Of a stretch of 64,000 nucleotides of DNA, positions 23,420 to 34,696 are shown piece after piece. Origin of the DNA: Theobroma cacao (taxonomy: Eukaryota; Streptophyta; Magnoliopsida; Malvales; Malvaceae); contig NC_030853.1 of NCBI RefSeq assembly GCF_000208745.1, positions 10,301,067 to 10,365,066 on the forward strand, given 5' to 3'. Under the pieces are notes generated by a model. It made no database searches, was not told the DNA's origin, and saw only the letters and a list, made by a program, of their open reading frames with translations. The stretch's first letter is position 1. The number at the start of each line of letters is the position of its first letter. The position numbers were made by a program, and so were the translations under genes.

Positions 23420-24269
23420 CTGAAATATTTGGAAAGGAGGTGGGTGAGATTTTACAATCCCAATGAGTAAACAGACATTATCATAAATATCTAAAGGCGT
23501 GTAAAATAGAGGTAAGTTTAAACAACAAATCACAAACCATTTCATAAGGTTTTCAATTTATTTCTTAAACCATAAAATATTTGTAATCTACCAAAACAGT
23601 TGTCAAGGCTTATGACTTTTATTAGAAACAGAGCTCAAGCCAAAACTAGTCCTTGGGGACACCTTGGCCGAGGCATCTAACCGAGTCTGCCAAGGTTGTT
23701 AAAATAATTACATGTTAGTTTTGAAAACAAGTTGTTCATTGACGTTGGCCGAGTTACACATTCATGTGGGGGTTCGACGTGAAGTGAGCTCTAACACTAC
23801 CCCGGGAGTTACCCTCATCGCCTCTACAATCAGAGTAACTATGCAATCGAGTTTATCGCACCCCCCTAATAGGCAGTCCACGAAAACCGGCCACTGCACT
23901 GACTAAACCCACCAATTTTAATAAAATTTCAACAATATAACGTGGCTTTTATTTATTTACCCAGCCTGCATAGTAAAAGACAGCTTACATAAATTCTCAA
24001 TGCAATTATAAAATATAGCCACACATACTCATCTATCATAAGCCATTGATAGGAAAATATATTTTTTGAGACAATTGGCAGCCTCAAATTACTCAATTTC
24101 GTGATCAAAAGTTTCTTACTTCAGATAATCAACACAATATATTTATTTGTCACATTTATTTCTAAAACATCAAAAGTCCCATTTTAATCTCATTTTCGTT
24201 TCATAAAATACATAAAGAGCATTTAAAAATAAACTCTAGATAATTTACAATAATAATAGGTTTACTCAC
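23420..24269 (-). other. predicted intron 2 of the G LTR leader
   Basis: On the minus strand: donor CAAATG|GTGAGTAAAC and acceptor CAAATATTTCAG|GCCTGTGG. 850 nt, close to the 878 nt of F1. The 5' LTR keeps the same donor (32095) and acceptor (31251). Confidence 0.6.
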
Positions 24270-24355
24270 CATTTGTACAAATTAAATGCTTTCCAGGTGC
24301 CCCGATCACTATTCGTCAAGTACGACTTCCTTGCCTTTACCAAAAGGCTCTCCTC

Positions 24356-25044
24356 CTAGACACATTGTAGAAATTACACAATTCAGCACATTGATGCTAA
24401 ATCACTATATAATTGACTTAAATCCTATACTAATGCATGGTATGAAATGCAATAGCCTAAAACGGCTTAAACACGGTATTAACCTATTTTTGGCACTTTA
24501 CCCGAAAAATTGCTAACGCACTCCATTTTAGCTCTAAACTGTCCCATTTTCTCTCCAACATTTCTAACCATTAAATATCAGCCAATAACCCCCTAAAATC
24601 ACCAAAATCAGCTCACTTTCCTCCTTGAAAAATTCTGTCAAAAATGGGACATTAACTCTGTAAATTTTCCACTTTGTTTTTCTATCACATTTAACCATTT
24701 TTCATCTTTTTCTCTTCATTTCTCTTAGAATCAAAATCAGTTCATCATCATTGTACATCATTGAATATTCGGCCAAGGGTGGGTATTATGAGAATTTCAT
24801 GCTTTCTTGTTGAATTTAATTTCTATACACATTTAACTAATTAAAACTACCAANATTTCTATACACATTTAACTAACTAAAACTACCAATTTAACTAAGA
24901 ATCAAAACATAAAAATTTCAAAATCCTTCCCCTTGAAATTCGGCCAGCCCTTGGTATCACTTTTTGATCTCTCTCCTCAAGCATGCTCAATGGAAACAAA
25001 GGCATAGGAAAGGTAGAAATCAAGCTAAAGTCGAAAAATCTTAC
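24356..25044 (-). other. predicted intron 1 of the G LTR leader
   Basis: On the minus strand: donor TAACG|GTAAGATTTT and acceptor GTGTCTAG|GAGGAGAGCC. 689 nt. Exon 2 is 24270-24355, 86 nt, and aligns with F1 exon 2 at its start. Confidence 0.58.
24854..24854. other. undetermined base (n) beside a direct duplication
   Basis: The only n in the window. The ~35 bases before it (from ATTTCTATACACATTTAACT) are repeated directly after it. The other G LTR has a single copy at this place (about 32645). This looks like two reads or contigs joined without collapsing their overlap. Confidence 0.8.
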
Positions 25045-25809
25045 CGTTATACGCGTAAATAGACGAAAAACGTGAATTCCCTTTTGAATTTTCTAGTTTT
25101 CCTTTGGTTTTTCTCTTTTCTTCCTTTCCTCTCTATTTTCTCTCTTATTTTCTCCTTATGGCCGACCATCACCTGATGTGGGGTTTAAATGGGCTGATTT
25201 TCCTTTAAAATAATATTAAATCATGGAAAAGTGCCATGTGTCACTTTTCCATTAGCCCGTTTTTTAAATTTCATCCTTTAAACTTTAATTTTTCACCACT
25301 TAAAATACAATAGTTATTCATACCAAAAATAAATAAATCCTATGACTTTGACAAGTTTTGGGTGCTGAAAAATACGATTTTTACCCCGGGGTGACAAAAT
25401 TACCATTTTGTCTCCTATGTTTCGAAAATTACCGGAATTGAAATTTTTTACTTCCTATCATTAAATTACACTCCAAATAGTTAATCTTGTTCAAAAATTT
25501 CACTCCATGATCAAATTATTATCTTAGGTGGCAAAATGATGATTTTACCCCTAAACATAAAAATTTTCAATTTTTCCCCAAATGAATCCTCGAACTCCGT
25601 ACAATCATTTTTAGTCATTCCTGGATTGTAAAATATTAAATTTTATCCTACGATTCCTATTTGAACTAGTTCGAGGTTAAATCAACTCAAGGGTACCGTT
25701 AGGTACAATACCGGGTTTCGTCTATTCTTAGGAGCTTTCCTAGCGTAATAACATGCTATTCAGTGCATGTATGTCATGACATGTGTTTATAGGGTTGGGT
25801 TTTACAATT

Positions 25810-25822
25810 CTATCCCCCTTAA
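25810..25822 (-). other. G polypurine tract
   Basis: TTAAGGGGGATAG on the minus strand, directly before the 3' LTR. It primes plus-strand DNA synthesis. Confidence 0.75.
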
Positions 25823-25845
25823 AATAAAATTTTGACCTCAAAATT

Positions 25846-25986
25846 TCACTTACCAGATTCGAAAAATAGATGCGGGTATTGGTTCCTCATCTGATGCTCT
25901 ACTTCCCATGTCATTTCCTCCATTCGAGCACTTTTCCACAACACTTTGACCGTTGAAATACTCTTGTTCCTCAATACTCGATCCTT
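25846..25986 (-). pseudogene. G chromodomain
   Basis: After a TGA at the Arg codon of ILD(R)K the same frame continues KDRVLRNKSISTVKVLWKSA, then EEMTWEVEHQMRNQYPHLF and a stop at 25846-25848. KVLW, EEMTWE and the aromatic positions fit a chromodomain fused to the integrase C-terminus, which directs chromovirus integration into heterochromatin. Only the single stop separates it from the integrase. Confidence 0.88.
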
Positions 25987-27091
25987 TCAATCCAAGATGC
26001 TCACAGGTTGTACTTCGAACTTCAAATCGTCATGCAACTCGATCGGAGGTGCTTCGAGGATGTGAGAGGGATCTGGTACATATTTCTTAAGCATGCAGAC
26101 ACGGAAAACGTTGTGGATCCGATCTAACTCTAAAGGTAGTTCTAACCGATAAGCCACTAGTCCAATTCTCTCAGTGATTCGGAATGGTCCAATATACCTT
26201 GGGTTAAGCTTTCCCCGCTTCGCAAATCGAATCACACCTTTTCATAGAGAAACCTTAAGAAAAACTCTATCATCGATCTTAAACTCCAAGTCTTTTCTCC
26301 ATTTATCGGCATAGCTCTTCTGCCTATCTTGGGCTACCTTTAGCCTCTCTCGTATAACCTTGATATTGTCATTAGTTAGATCGATCAACTCCACACTAAC
26401 TAACTTTCTTTCACCCACTTCATCCCAACAAAGTGGAGTACGACATTTCCTTCCATATAAAGCTTCGTACGGTGCCATACCAATGCTAGACTAGAAGCTG
26501 TTGTTGTAAGCAAATTCCACTAACAGCAAGTGTCTATCCCAACTCCCAAGAAAATCCATGACACAAGCCCTCAACATATCCTCCATAGTCTAGATAGTCA
26601 TCTTTGACTGACCATCCGTCTGTGGGTGAAAAGCAGTGCTAAATTTCAATTTGGTTTCAAGAGCTTCTTGAAATTTCGGCTAGAGTCGAGAAGTGAATCG
26701 AGGATCTCGGTCTGACACTATAGAAACGGGAACTCCATGTAGCCTCACAATCTCATCTATATAGAGTTGAGCCAGCTTTTCAATAGAGTATGTACTATGG
26801 ACAGCTAAAAAGTGAGCGAACTTAGTCAACCGATCTACGATCACCCAGATCGTATCCTTTCCCCTCTGTGTCCGTGACATTCCCAAAACAAAATCCATAG
26901 TTACATGCTCCCATTTTTACTCGGGAAAAGGTAAAGACTGAACTGTACCTGCTGGCCTCTGTTGCTTCGCCTTCACTTGCTGACATACGAGACACTTTGC
27001 TACGAATTCTGCTACGTCTCGCTTCACACCTGGACACCAATAATTCTCCCTGATGTCCTATACATCTTGATGCTTCCCGGATGTAATGCAT
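25987..27091 (-). pseudogene. G integrase, inactive
   Basis: The zinc finger part is near 27040-27110 (HSSTYALHPG, then a frame change). The core lies in broken segments: [20 protein letters not shown] with the first Asp (26833-26835) and [10 protein letters not shown] with the second (26710-26712). The catalytic Glu is Lys (HPQTDGQSKMTI, codon 26602-26604) and a TAG follows at 26590-26592. MAPYEALYGRKCRTPLCWDE (26242-26478) and KGVIRF to VQPVSILD (25987-26235) complete the C-terminal part, split by a TGA at a conserved Trp. The enzyme would join element cDNA to the chromosome. Confidence 0.92.
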
Positions 27092-27825
27092 AGGTAGATG
27101 AATGGGCTTCTTCCATGATTGCCTGTCTCAGCTGGTTTCCCTCAGGAACACAAACTCGGTCTCTAAACATCAAGACATTATCCTCTCTGAATCTGAACTC
27201 ACTGACTCCCCCATCGATCAATTTTTGAATTTCTTTTCTTAACTCATCATCAGACCTCTGAATGTCCTTAATCTGATTAAGTAACGAAGGTCGCACAATG
27301 AAGCTTGCCAATAAGGATCCATCTTCACCATTTCTGAACTGGACCTTAAGAGATTTCATCTCTAATAATGTTGAAAAATAACAACTTTGAAGTGCAGCTA
27401 AAGACGATGAAGACTTACGACTTAAGGCATCAGGTACAACGTTCGCCTGTCCCGGATGATAGTCTATCACCAAGTCATAATCTTTTATCAACTCCAACCA
27501 TCGCCTTTACCTCAAATTAAGCTCCTTTTGAGTGAACAAATATTTTAAACTCTTGTGAACCGTAAATATCAACAATGCTCACCATACAAGTAATGCCTCT
27601 AGATTTTTAAAGCAAACACCACTGTTGCTAACTCTAAATCATGGGTAGGGTAATTTGTTTCATGCCTCTTTAGATGTCCAGAAGCATAAGCCACAACTTT
27701 TTCATCCTACATCAGTACGCACCCCAACCCAACTTTGAGGTATCACTATATACTACAAACCCCTTACCACTCACAGGAAGTGTCAATACTAGAGTAGATG
27801 TTAATCGGTTCTTCAGGTCCTGAAA
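27024..27825 (-). pseudogene. G RNase H and link to integrase
   Basis: ELIKDYDLVIDYHPGQANVV to PDALSRKSS (27497 downward) is the typical end of gypsy RNase H. The rest of that open segment (to 27024) is the spacer and HHCC start of integrase. The RNase H core (27500-27825) is readable only across frames and stops, for example [20 protein letters not shown]. RNase H removes the RNA strand during cDNA synthesis. Confidence 0.82.
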
Positions 27826-28573
27826 TCAACTTTCACACACATCGTCCCACTCAAACTTTACTCCCATAGGAGTTAAACGGTTCAACGGAGTTGCTATTAA
27901 GGAAAATTCCTGAACAAACCTCTGATAATAACCGGGTAATTCGAGGAAACTACGAATCTCTGTCACTGCCTTAGGCTGCTCCCATTGTAAAATTGCCTCT
28001 ATCTTCTTGGGATCAACATATATTCCAACTCCCGATACTACATGTCCCAAGAATACCACTTCCTGTAACCAAAACTCACACTTCGAAAACTTTGCATACA
28101 ACTGTCTTTCCCACAAAGTTTGTAATACTATACGCAACTGGGTAACGTGCTTATCATTATCTCTCGAGTAAACCAAGATGTCATCAATGAACATAATAAC
28201 AAACTTGTCCAAGCAAGGGTGGAACACCCTGTTCATGAGATCCATAAAAGTTGCCGGTTCATTAGTTAACCCGAAAGGCATGACCAAGAACTCATAATGA
28301 TCGTACCGAGTCCTGAACGCTGTCTTGGGTACATCCTATTCTTTAATCCTCAACTGATGATACCCAGACCTCATATCAACCTTAGAAAACACTGTAGCTC
28401 CCTGTAATTGATCGAAAAGATCATCAATCGTTAACAACAGATACTTGTTCTTATGGTCATTCTGTTAAGCTGTCGGTAATCTATACATAACCGAAGTGTA
28501 CCGTCTTTCTTTTTCACAAATAAAATTAGTGCTCCCCATGGAGATGTACTAGGGTGTTTAAAACCCTTGTCTA
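27826..28573 (-). pseudogene. G reverse transcriptase
   Basis: The part 28460-28573 reads [20 protein letters not shown] and [17 protein letters not shown]. Then [17 protein letters not shown] holds the motif A Asp (codon 28375-28377), followed by a stop and [16 protein letters not shown]. The open segment 27826-28287 holds [13 protein letters not shown], the catalytic pair FIDD (28180-28185) and the thumb-connection block [10 protein letters not shown]. All catalytic Asp residues are present. Stops and frame changes upstream interrupt it. Confidence 0.92.
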
Positions 28574-29239
28574 CTAATTCTTTAAACTGTATTTTAACTC
28601 CTTCAACTCTGTCGAAGCCATTCTATATGGAGGAATAGAGATAGGGGCAGTACTTGGAAATAAGTCAATGGTGAATTCGAGCTCACGATTGGGAGGAAGT
28701 CCCGGTAATTCATCAGGAAATACATCAGGGAACTCACTTACTACGGGGACATTCTCTAACTTAGGTTCCTCCCTCGATATATCAATCACGTGAGCCAAGT
28801 ATGTCGGATATCCCTTTTGCACCAATTTCAAAGCTTTGAGGGTCGAGATTACACAAAATGGTAATACTCGACGCTCCCCCATAAATACAACTTTTGCTCC
28901 CTCTAAACTTTGGAGAATCACTTCGTTCTTAAAACAATCCACTTTTGCTCGATGATCAGACAACCAATCCATACCCAAGATCAAATCAAAGTCCCGAATC
29001 TCCAAAGGGATTAAATTACCCATAAATTCTTCTTCCCCAACTTTAATACCACAGTCTCTATAATACGTATTTCTTACTAACCGCTCACCTAGAGGAGTAT
29101 GCACTACAATCTCTTCCTCTAATGGCGACAGGTTCCTATTTGAGAATGATGCAAATGATATGCTCACGTATGATCTATCGGAGCCCGAATCTGTCAAAAC
29201 ATGTGCATTTCTATCAAACACAATCATAGTACCTATCAC
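28574..29239 (-). pseudogene. G aspartic protease
   Basis: 221 codons open. The active-site triad DSG (codons 29183-29191) lies in HVLTDSGSDRSYVS, and the second conserved block is LILGMDWLSDH. The C-terminal part, FPDVFPDELPGLPPNRELEF, is the standard lead into gypsy reverse transcriptase. No active-site change is visible, but it is in a different frame from the zinc knuckle upstream and from reverse transcriptase downstream. Confidence 0.92.
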
Positions 29240-29301
29240 TGTGCTAGGTCGAACTCGAGTTTCATCTCAGTCACTGCAAAAACCCTGGTCAAAATTTGGG
29301 G

Positions 29302-29618
29302 CTACGGTTTAGAAGATGGCTGCTCTGGGGTATTACTCCCCATGCCTGACCGTATCACTGGGCCCTGTTTGGCTTGTGATCTCGAAGTGTCTCTCTGTTG
29401 TATACTAGGATGAGTCAGAAGAGTAGAAGTAGTTACTGTATCCCGTCTTAATTGAGGACAATGTCTCTTGATATGCCCCTGTTGGCCGCATTGAAAACAC
29501 TTTATAGGCTTTCTACATGACCCAACATGAAATCCTCCGCAATTACGGCATCTGTCCAATCCTCCTGAAGTCCCCCCTGACTACTCCTCATTGGCCAATC
29601 AAATCTAGAAGATCTCGA
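29302..29618 (-). pseudogene. G gag nucleocapsid with zinc knuckle
   Basis: CRNCGGFHVGSCR is followed by the canonical CX2CX4HX4C knuckle CFQCGQQGHIKRHC. It binds element RNA. It is in a different frame from the capsid part at 29619-30629, from which a stop and a shift separate it. Confidence 0.9.
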
Positions 29619-30629
29619 CTATGACTGTTGAGATGAAGGTCTAGTGGATGCCACAGACGCTGAGGTAATACTTCCTATAGTAGATGTTGAATCTCTACCT
29701 CTCTTTGAAGATTGACCTGGGAACGTAGGCGAATTCCTTCTCTTTGCAAACTCAGCTCGGATCCGTTTATTCTCAGTGGCGAGCTTCTCAGCCCGAAAGG
29801 CCATCTGCACAACTTCCTTATACGACTCCTTACCAATCACTATCATACGCTTTCGTATCTCATTACGGAGTCCCTCCTCAAAGTAGTTTACCTGGTCTTG
29901 TTCCAATCTCACCAACTCAAGTACATAAGACATCAGCTCGTTAAAACAAGTTTCATACTCCTCAATGGTCATGTTTCCTTGTTTCAAGCTCATAAATTCT
30001 CTCTTTTTCTCTTTTTGATGGAAATAGGTGTAGCACTGACCATCGAACTCGCGGAGGAAATCCGTCCAAGTCAGAGGTATAAGAGAGCGAGACTTTATTG
30101 AACTCCACCAGGTACAAGCTCTCTTCTCAAATAATCGTGTAACCACCTTCAATTTCATCTCATCATCTAATCCCATATCTGCCAGTGTCTTTAATACCTG
30201 AATAACTCAATCCTTAGCTACGGTCGCATCTAACTCACCAGTAAACGAGACGTAACCTAACTGTCTAGTTTCTTTCAATTTCTTAGAAATGGAGACGTCC
30301 GGTGTTTGGAGTGGAATAGGAGGTGGTGGTATTGGGGCTATTACAGGGAAAACAGCGGGTGGAACTGGACCATCTTGAGCCTGGCCCGTAAGAGCAGCGA
30401 GAAAAGTCATTAATGCCTGAGCTACCTCGGGTGACATGGTAGGTACGCTAGGAGCATCAACAGGTGGTGGAGGAGGTACAGGAATGTCAATAGGCTCAGC
30501 AATAGGAGCTACTATAAAAGAAGACTCAACCGACTCCTCTTCTATGGAATCCGACAGACTTTGTCTAAGGCGACCTTTTCCCCTACCGGTAGATCTAGTG
30601 ATAGGTGGTAGCTGACGTCGAGGAGGCAT
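29619..30629 (-). pseudogene. G gag capsid part
   Basis: It starts MPPRRQLPPITRSTGRGKGR, with a Pro-rich N-terminal region (30207-30629). After one TGA at a conserved Trp (KD*VIQVL), the same frame continues with the retrotransposon gag domain: MKLKVVTRLFEKRACTWWSS, FDGQCYTYFHQKEKKREFMS, LKQGNMTIEEYETCFNELM. A Ser-rich tail ends at 29619. The start Met is chosen because F1 begins in the same way. The protein forms the particle core. Confidence 0.92.
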
Positions 30630-30804
30630 AATGATCTACAAAAAGAACGGAATTGATTTAGATGACTTAGGACTCTATATGCAACTACATGTAACTAACT
30701 AATCTTAACTAGGCCACACTAACATTGTAAATTATTTTAAAATAACTTTAAATCTAAGAACTTTAAAAATCAAAAACTTCTCTCAAAACCATAAGCTTTT
30801 AAAC

Positions 30805-30821
30805 TGAAAGCTTCGATACCA
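30805..30821 (-). other. G primer binding site
   Basis: The minus strand reads TGGTATCGAAGCTTTCA, seven bases inside the 5' LTR end. It is an initiator-Met-type site with one or two changes. Confidence 0.8.
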
Positions 30822-30828
30822 ACCAAAT

Positions 30829-33594
30829 TGTCATGACTCGGAACCTCCCTTGGGCCCATGACAATCTTCGCGACGTCCCGATTGACACTCATTATTTGAA
30901 ATGCCAATCGGAACCCCGCAAGGCTTACGTATCAGTTTCTTGCCTTTTTTGTGAGCAATCGTTGTTAAACATTCCGTTTTAAACAATTACTATTCAAAAT
31001 ATTGATTAAAATATAGCATTTTTATTTAAAATAATTTTTATAGAAACACGTGTAAGAAATCTTTTGTAACGTGGAAGTAAAATAAATTCATACATACAAT
31101 AATTTACAAAGTTATAATATACAATAATAATTACAATGACAAGTGGCCCATAAATACACCAAGTGTTGGTGATAGTAACTTACTGTCTGTGAGATAGAGG
31201 GGTCAACTGGAATCCTCGACAAAATCGGGTATCTACAAGCTACCACAAGCCTGAAATATTTGGAAAGGAGGTGGGTGAGATTTTGCAATCTCAATGAATA
31301 AATAGACATTATCATAAATATCTAAAGGTGAGTAAAATGGAGACAAGTTGAAACAACAAATCACAAACCATTGAATAAGGTTTTCAATTTATTTCTTAAA
31401 CCATAAAATATTTGTAATCTACCAAAACAGTTGTTAAGGCTTATGACTTTTATTAGAAACAGGGCTCAAGCCAAAAACTAGTCCTCGGGGATACCTTGAC
31501 CGAGGCATCTAACCAAGTCTGCCAAGGTTGTTAAAATGTTTACATGTTAAACACATGTTAGTTTTGAAAACAAGCCGATCCTTGGCGTTGACCGAGTTAC
31601 ACATTCACGTGGGGGTTTGACGTGAAGTGAGCTCTAACACTACCCCAGGAGTTACCCTCATCACCTCTACAACTGGGTTTACCGTACCCCTCTAATAAGC
31701 AGTCCACGGAAACCCACCACTGCACTGACTAAACCCACCAATTTTAATAAAATTTCGACAATATAACATGGCTTTTATTTATTTACCCAGCCTGCATAGT
31801 AAAAGACAACTTACATAAATTCCTAATGCAATTATAAAATATAGCCACATATACTCATATATCATAAGCCATTGATAGGAAAATATATTTTCCAGGACAA
31901 TTGGCAGCTTCCAATTACTCAATTTCATGATCAAAAGTTTCTTCTTTCAGACAATCAACACAATATATTTATTTGTCACATTTATTTCTAAAACATCAAA
32001 AGTCCTATTTTAATCTCATTTTCGTTTCATAAAATACATAAAGAGCATTTTAAAATAAACTCTAGATAATTTACAATAATAATAGGTTTACTCACCGTTT
32101 GTACAAATTAAATGCTTTCTAGGTGCCCCGATCACTGCTCGTCAAGTACGACTTCCTTGCCTTTACCGAAAGGCTTTCCTTCTTGACACATTGCAAAAAT
32201 TACACAATTCACCACATTGATGCTAAATCACTATATAATTGACTTAAATCCTATACTAATGCATGGTATGAAATGCAATAGCCTAAAACGGCTTAAACGC
32301 GGTATTAACCTATTTTTGGCACATTACCTGATAAATTGCTAACGCGCTCCATTTTAGCTTTAAATTGTCCCATTTTCTCTCCAACATTTCTAACCATTAA
32401 ATATCAGCCAATAACCCTCTAAAATCACCAAAATCAGCTCACTTCCTCCTTGAAAAATTCGGTCAAAAATGGGACATTAACTCGTTAAATTTTCCACTTT
32501 GTTTTTCTATCACATTTAACCATTTTTCATCATTTTCTCTTCATTTCTCTTAGAATAAAAATCAGTTCATCGTCATTGTACATCATTGAATATTCGGCCA
32601 AGGGTGGGCATTGTGAGAATTTCATGCTTTCTTGCCCAATTTAATTTCTATACACATTTAACTAACTAAAACTACCAATTTAACCAAGAATCAAAACATA
32701 AAAATTTCAAAATCCTTCCTCTTGAAATTCGGCCAACCCTTGGTATCACTTTTTGATCTCTCTCCTCAAGCATGCTAAATGGAAACAAAGGCATAGGAAA
32801 GGTAGAAATCAAGCTGAAGTCAAAAAATCTTACCATTAGACGCGTAAATGGACGAAAAATGCGAATTCCCCTTTGAATTTTCTAGTTTTCCTTTTGTTTT
32901 TCTCTTTTCTTCCTTTCCTCTCTATTTTCTTTCTTATTTTCTCCTTATAGCCGACCATCACCTGATGTGAGATTTAAATGGGCTGATTTTTCTTTAAAAT
33001 AATATTAAATCATGGAAAAGTGCCATGTGTCACTTTTCCATTGGCCCGTTTTTAAAATTTCATCCTTTAAACTTTAATTTTTCACCACTTAAAATACCAT
33101 AGTTATTCATACCAAAAATAAATAAATGCTATGATTTTTACAAGCTTTGGGTGGTGAAAAGTACGATTTTTAACCCAGGGTGACAAAATTACCGTTTTGC
33201 CCCTATGTTTCGAAAATTACCAAAATTGAAAATTTTCACTTCCTATCATTAAATTATACTCCAAATAGTTAATCTTGGTCAAAAATTTCACTCCATGAAC
33301 AAATTATTATCTTAGGTGGCAAAATGATGATTTTGCCCCTAAACATCAAAACTTTCAATTTTTCTCCAAATGAACCCTCGAACTCCGAACAATCATTTTT
33401 AGTCATTCCTGGACTTTAAAATATTAAATTTCATCCTACGATTCCTATTTGAACTAGTTCTTGGTTAAATCAACTCAAGTGTACCGTTAGGTACAATACC
33501 GGGTTTCGTCTATTCTTAGGAGCTTTCCTAGCATAATAACATGTTATTCAGTGCATGTATGTCATGACATGTGTTTATAAGGTCAGGTTTTATA
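30829..33594 (-). repeat. G 5' LTR
   Basis: Plus-strand ends are TGTCATGACT and GGTTTTATA. Predicted donors (32833, 32095) and acceptors (near 32185, and 31251) match those of the 3' LTR. Acceptor 1 has drifted from TAG to AAG here. Confidence 0.9.
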
Positions 33595-33656
33595 GAGTGT
33601 TTATCGAGACACTGCGGCGGTTGTCACGGGCTCGAGGGGAGTACCGGGTCATGACA

Positions 33657-34696
33657 CAAGGTTAATTATGTGGTGTACTAGAAACCTAAGAACATAAATA
33701 GAGGTATAAATGGATGAGTACATATCCAAATATCTCGGAAGATAAGTGCATGCTTTTAGATTGAATGTGCTTGAAGGATTGATGAACACATAAGTAACTA
33801 AGTGTTTGGAAATGCATAGAATTTCGAAAAGAATACATCAAACTACAAGTGCCAAAGAAGATGGTTAATAGTACTTTGGAATATTTTACATGCATGATGA
33901 GGTAATGTGGTATTTGGAATTGTCAAGGAGCCTAATGGCTAAACCATGGGTTACGTGGTCACGTGATGTGAGTTTGAAAATGGATATTGGCAGTGATATT
34001 GAAAGGTACTTAGGTAAAATCCTATTTCAAGTTATGTAATTACCAGCATTGATTGTGTAGATGCAAAAAGGAAAATAATAGCACATTGGTGTAAAGGAAT
34101 AGTACGAGAAGATTGAAGGTAATCCTGATAATGAAGCTGGCTAATGAGAATTCCCTAATGTGGAAATTAGAATTCAAAAAAATGCAAGATGTGCACACGA
34201 CTCCCATGAATCTAAATCTTAAGTGACTAACTAATATCGGGATGAATAAGGACATATAAGATGGAAGTATAAAAGGTAAATGAGAAACGAAGATGACTCT
34301 TAGGAATTGTGGTATTGCATAAGAGGAAAGGATGAATTAAAGAAAACATTTGAAGGATCAATAAGATCATAAAGCATATGCGGATACCGGATTGTAATTG
34401 GATGAAATGATATTTAGCGATTGAAATGTGGTTAATGACATTGTGATGCAAGGATGCGTAATATGATGAAACTTATGTATATGGATGGAAATGATAAAAG
34501 AAAAGCTTAAGTTTGTAAGTACATAAAGTTATGCATTAGCATATTATGAGTGCATGTGGACGATATAAGGGATAAAGTATGATAGAATGTAAGCTGAAAG
34601 ATAACTCAAATGTCCAAAGGGTAATTTGGGAATTGATTATATTTGGATGTTTGTGGACTAACTATGATCTGTGGATATGAAATGGAAGGATAAACT
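33657..34696 (+). mobile_element. E2 interior, third block
   Basis: No gene. It aligns with 15300-16350 of F1 and, inverted, with parts of H (62600-63900), which defines it as E-family interior. AAACT at 34692-34696 is the target duplication of the next LTR. Confidence 0.7.

Larger units (their letters stand above)
22998..25806 (-). repeat. G 3' LTR
   Basis: Plus-strand ends are TGTCACGACC and GGGTTTTACA. 2809 bp, against 2766 bp for the 5' LTR, with scattered mainly C/T and G/A differences. It contains a partial duplication around the undetermined base at 24854 and the same splice-site layout as F. Confidence 0.9.
22998..33594 (-). mobile_element. G: full-length Ty3/gypsy chromovirus (Tekay/Del-like), defective
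   Basis: In element order: 5' LTR 33594-30829, primer site 30821-30805, gag 30629-29302, protease, reverse transcriptase, RNase H and integrase to 25987, chromodomain to 25846, polypurine tract 25822-25810, 3' LTR 25806-22998. The total is 10.6 kb with a 5.0-kb interior. The domain order and chromodomain define a chromovirus. The flanks CAGTT and GAGTG agree only in AGT. Several stops and frame changes make it non-autonomous now. Confidence 0.93.
20358..33656 (+). mobile_element. solo LTR of family F, split by element G
   Basis: The left part 20358-22997 starts TGTAAAGCCC, and the right part 33595-33656 ends GGGTCATGACA. CAAGG flanks both outer ends (20353-20357, 33657-33661). Predicted donors are near 21108 and 21833. 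The acceptors (near 21748 and 22716) have drifted from CAG or TAG to AAG. No internal region or second LTR. Confidence 0.88.

Noticed and set aside
29712..30101. Open frames on the plus strand opposite the G gag
   Set aside because: They are antisense shadows of a well-supported gag on the minus strand.
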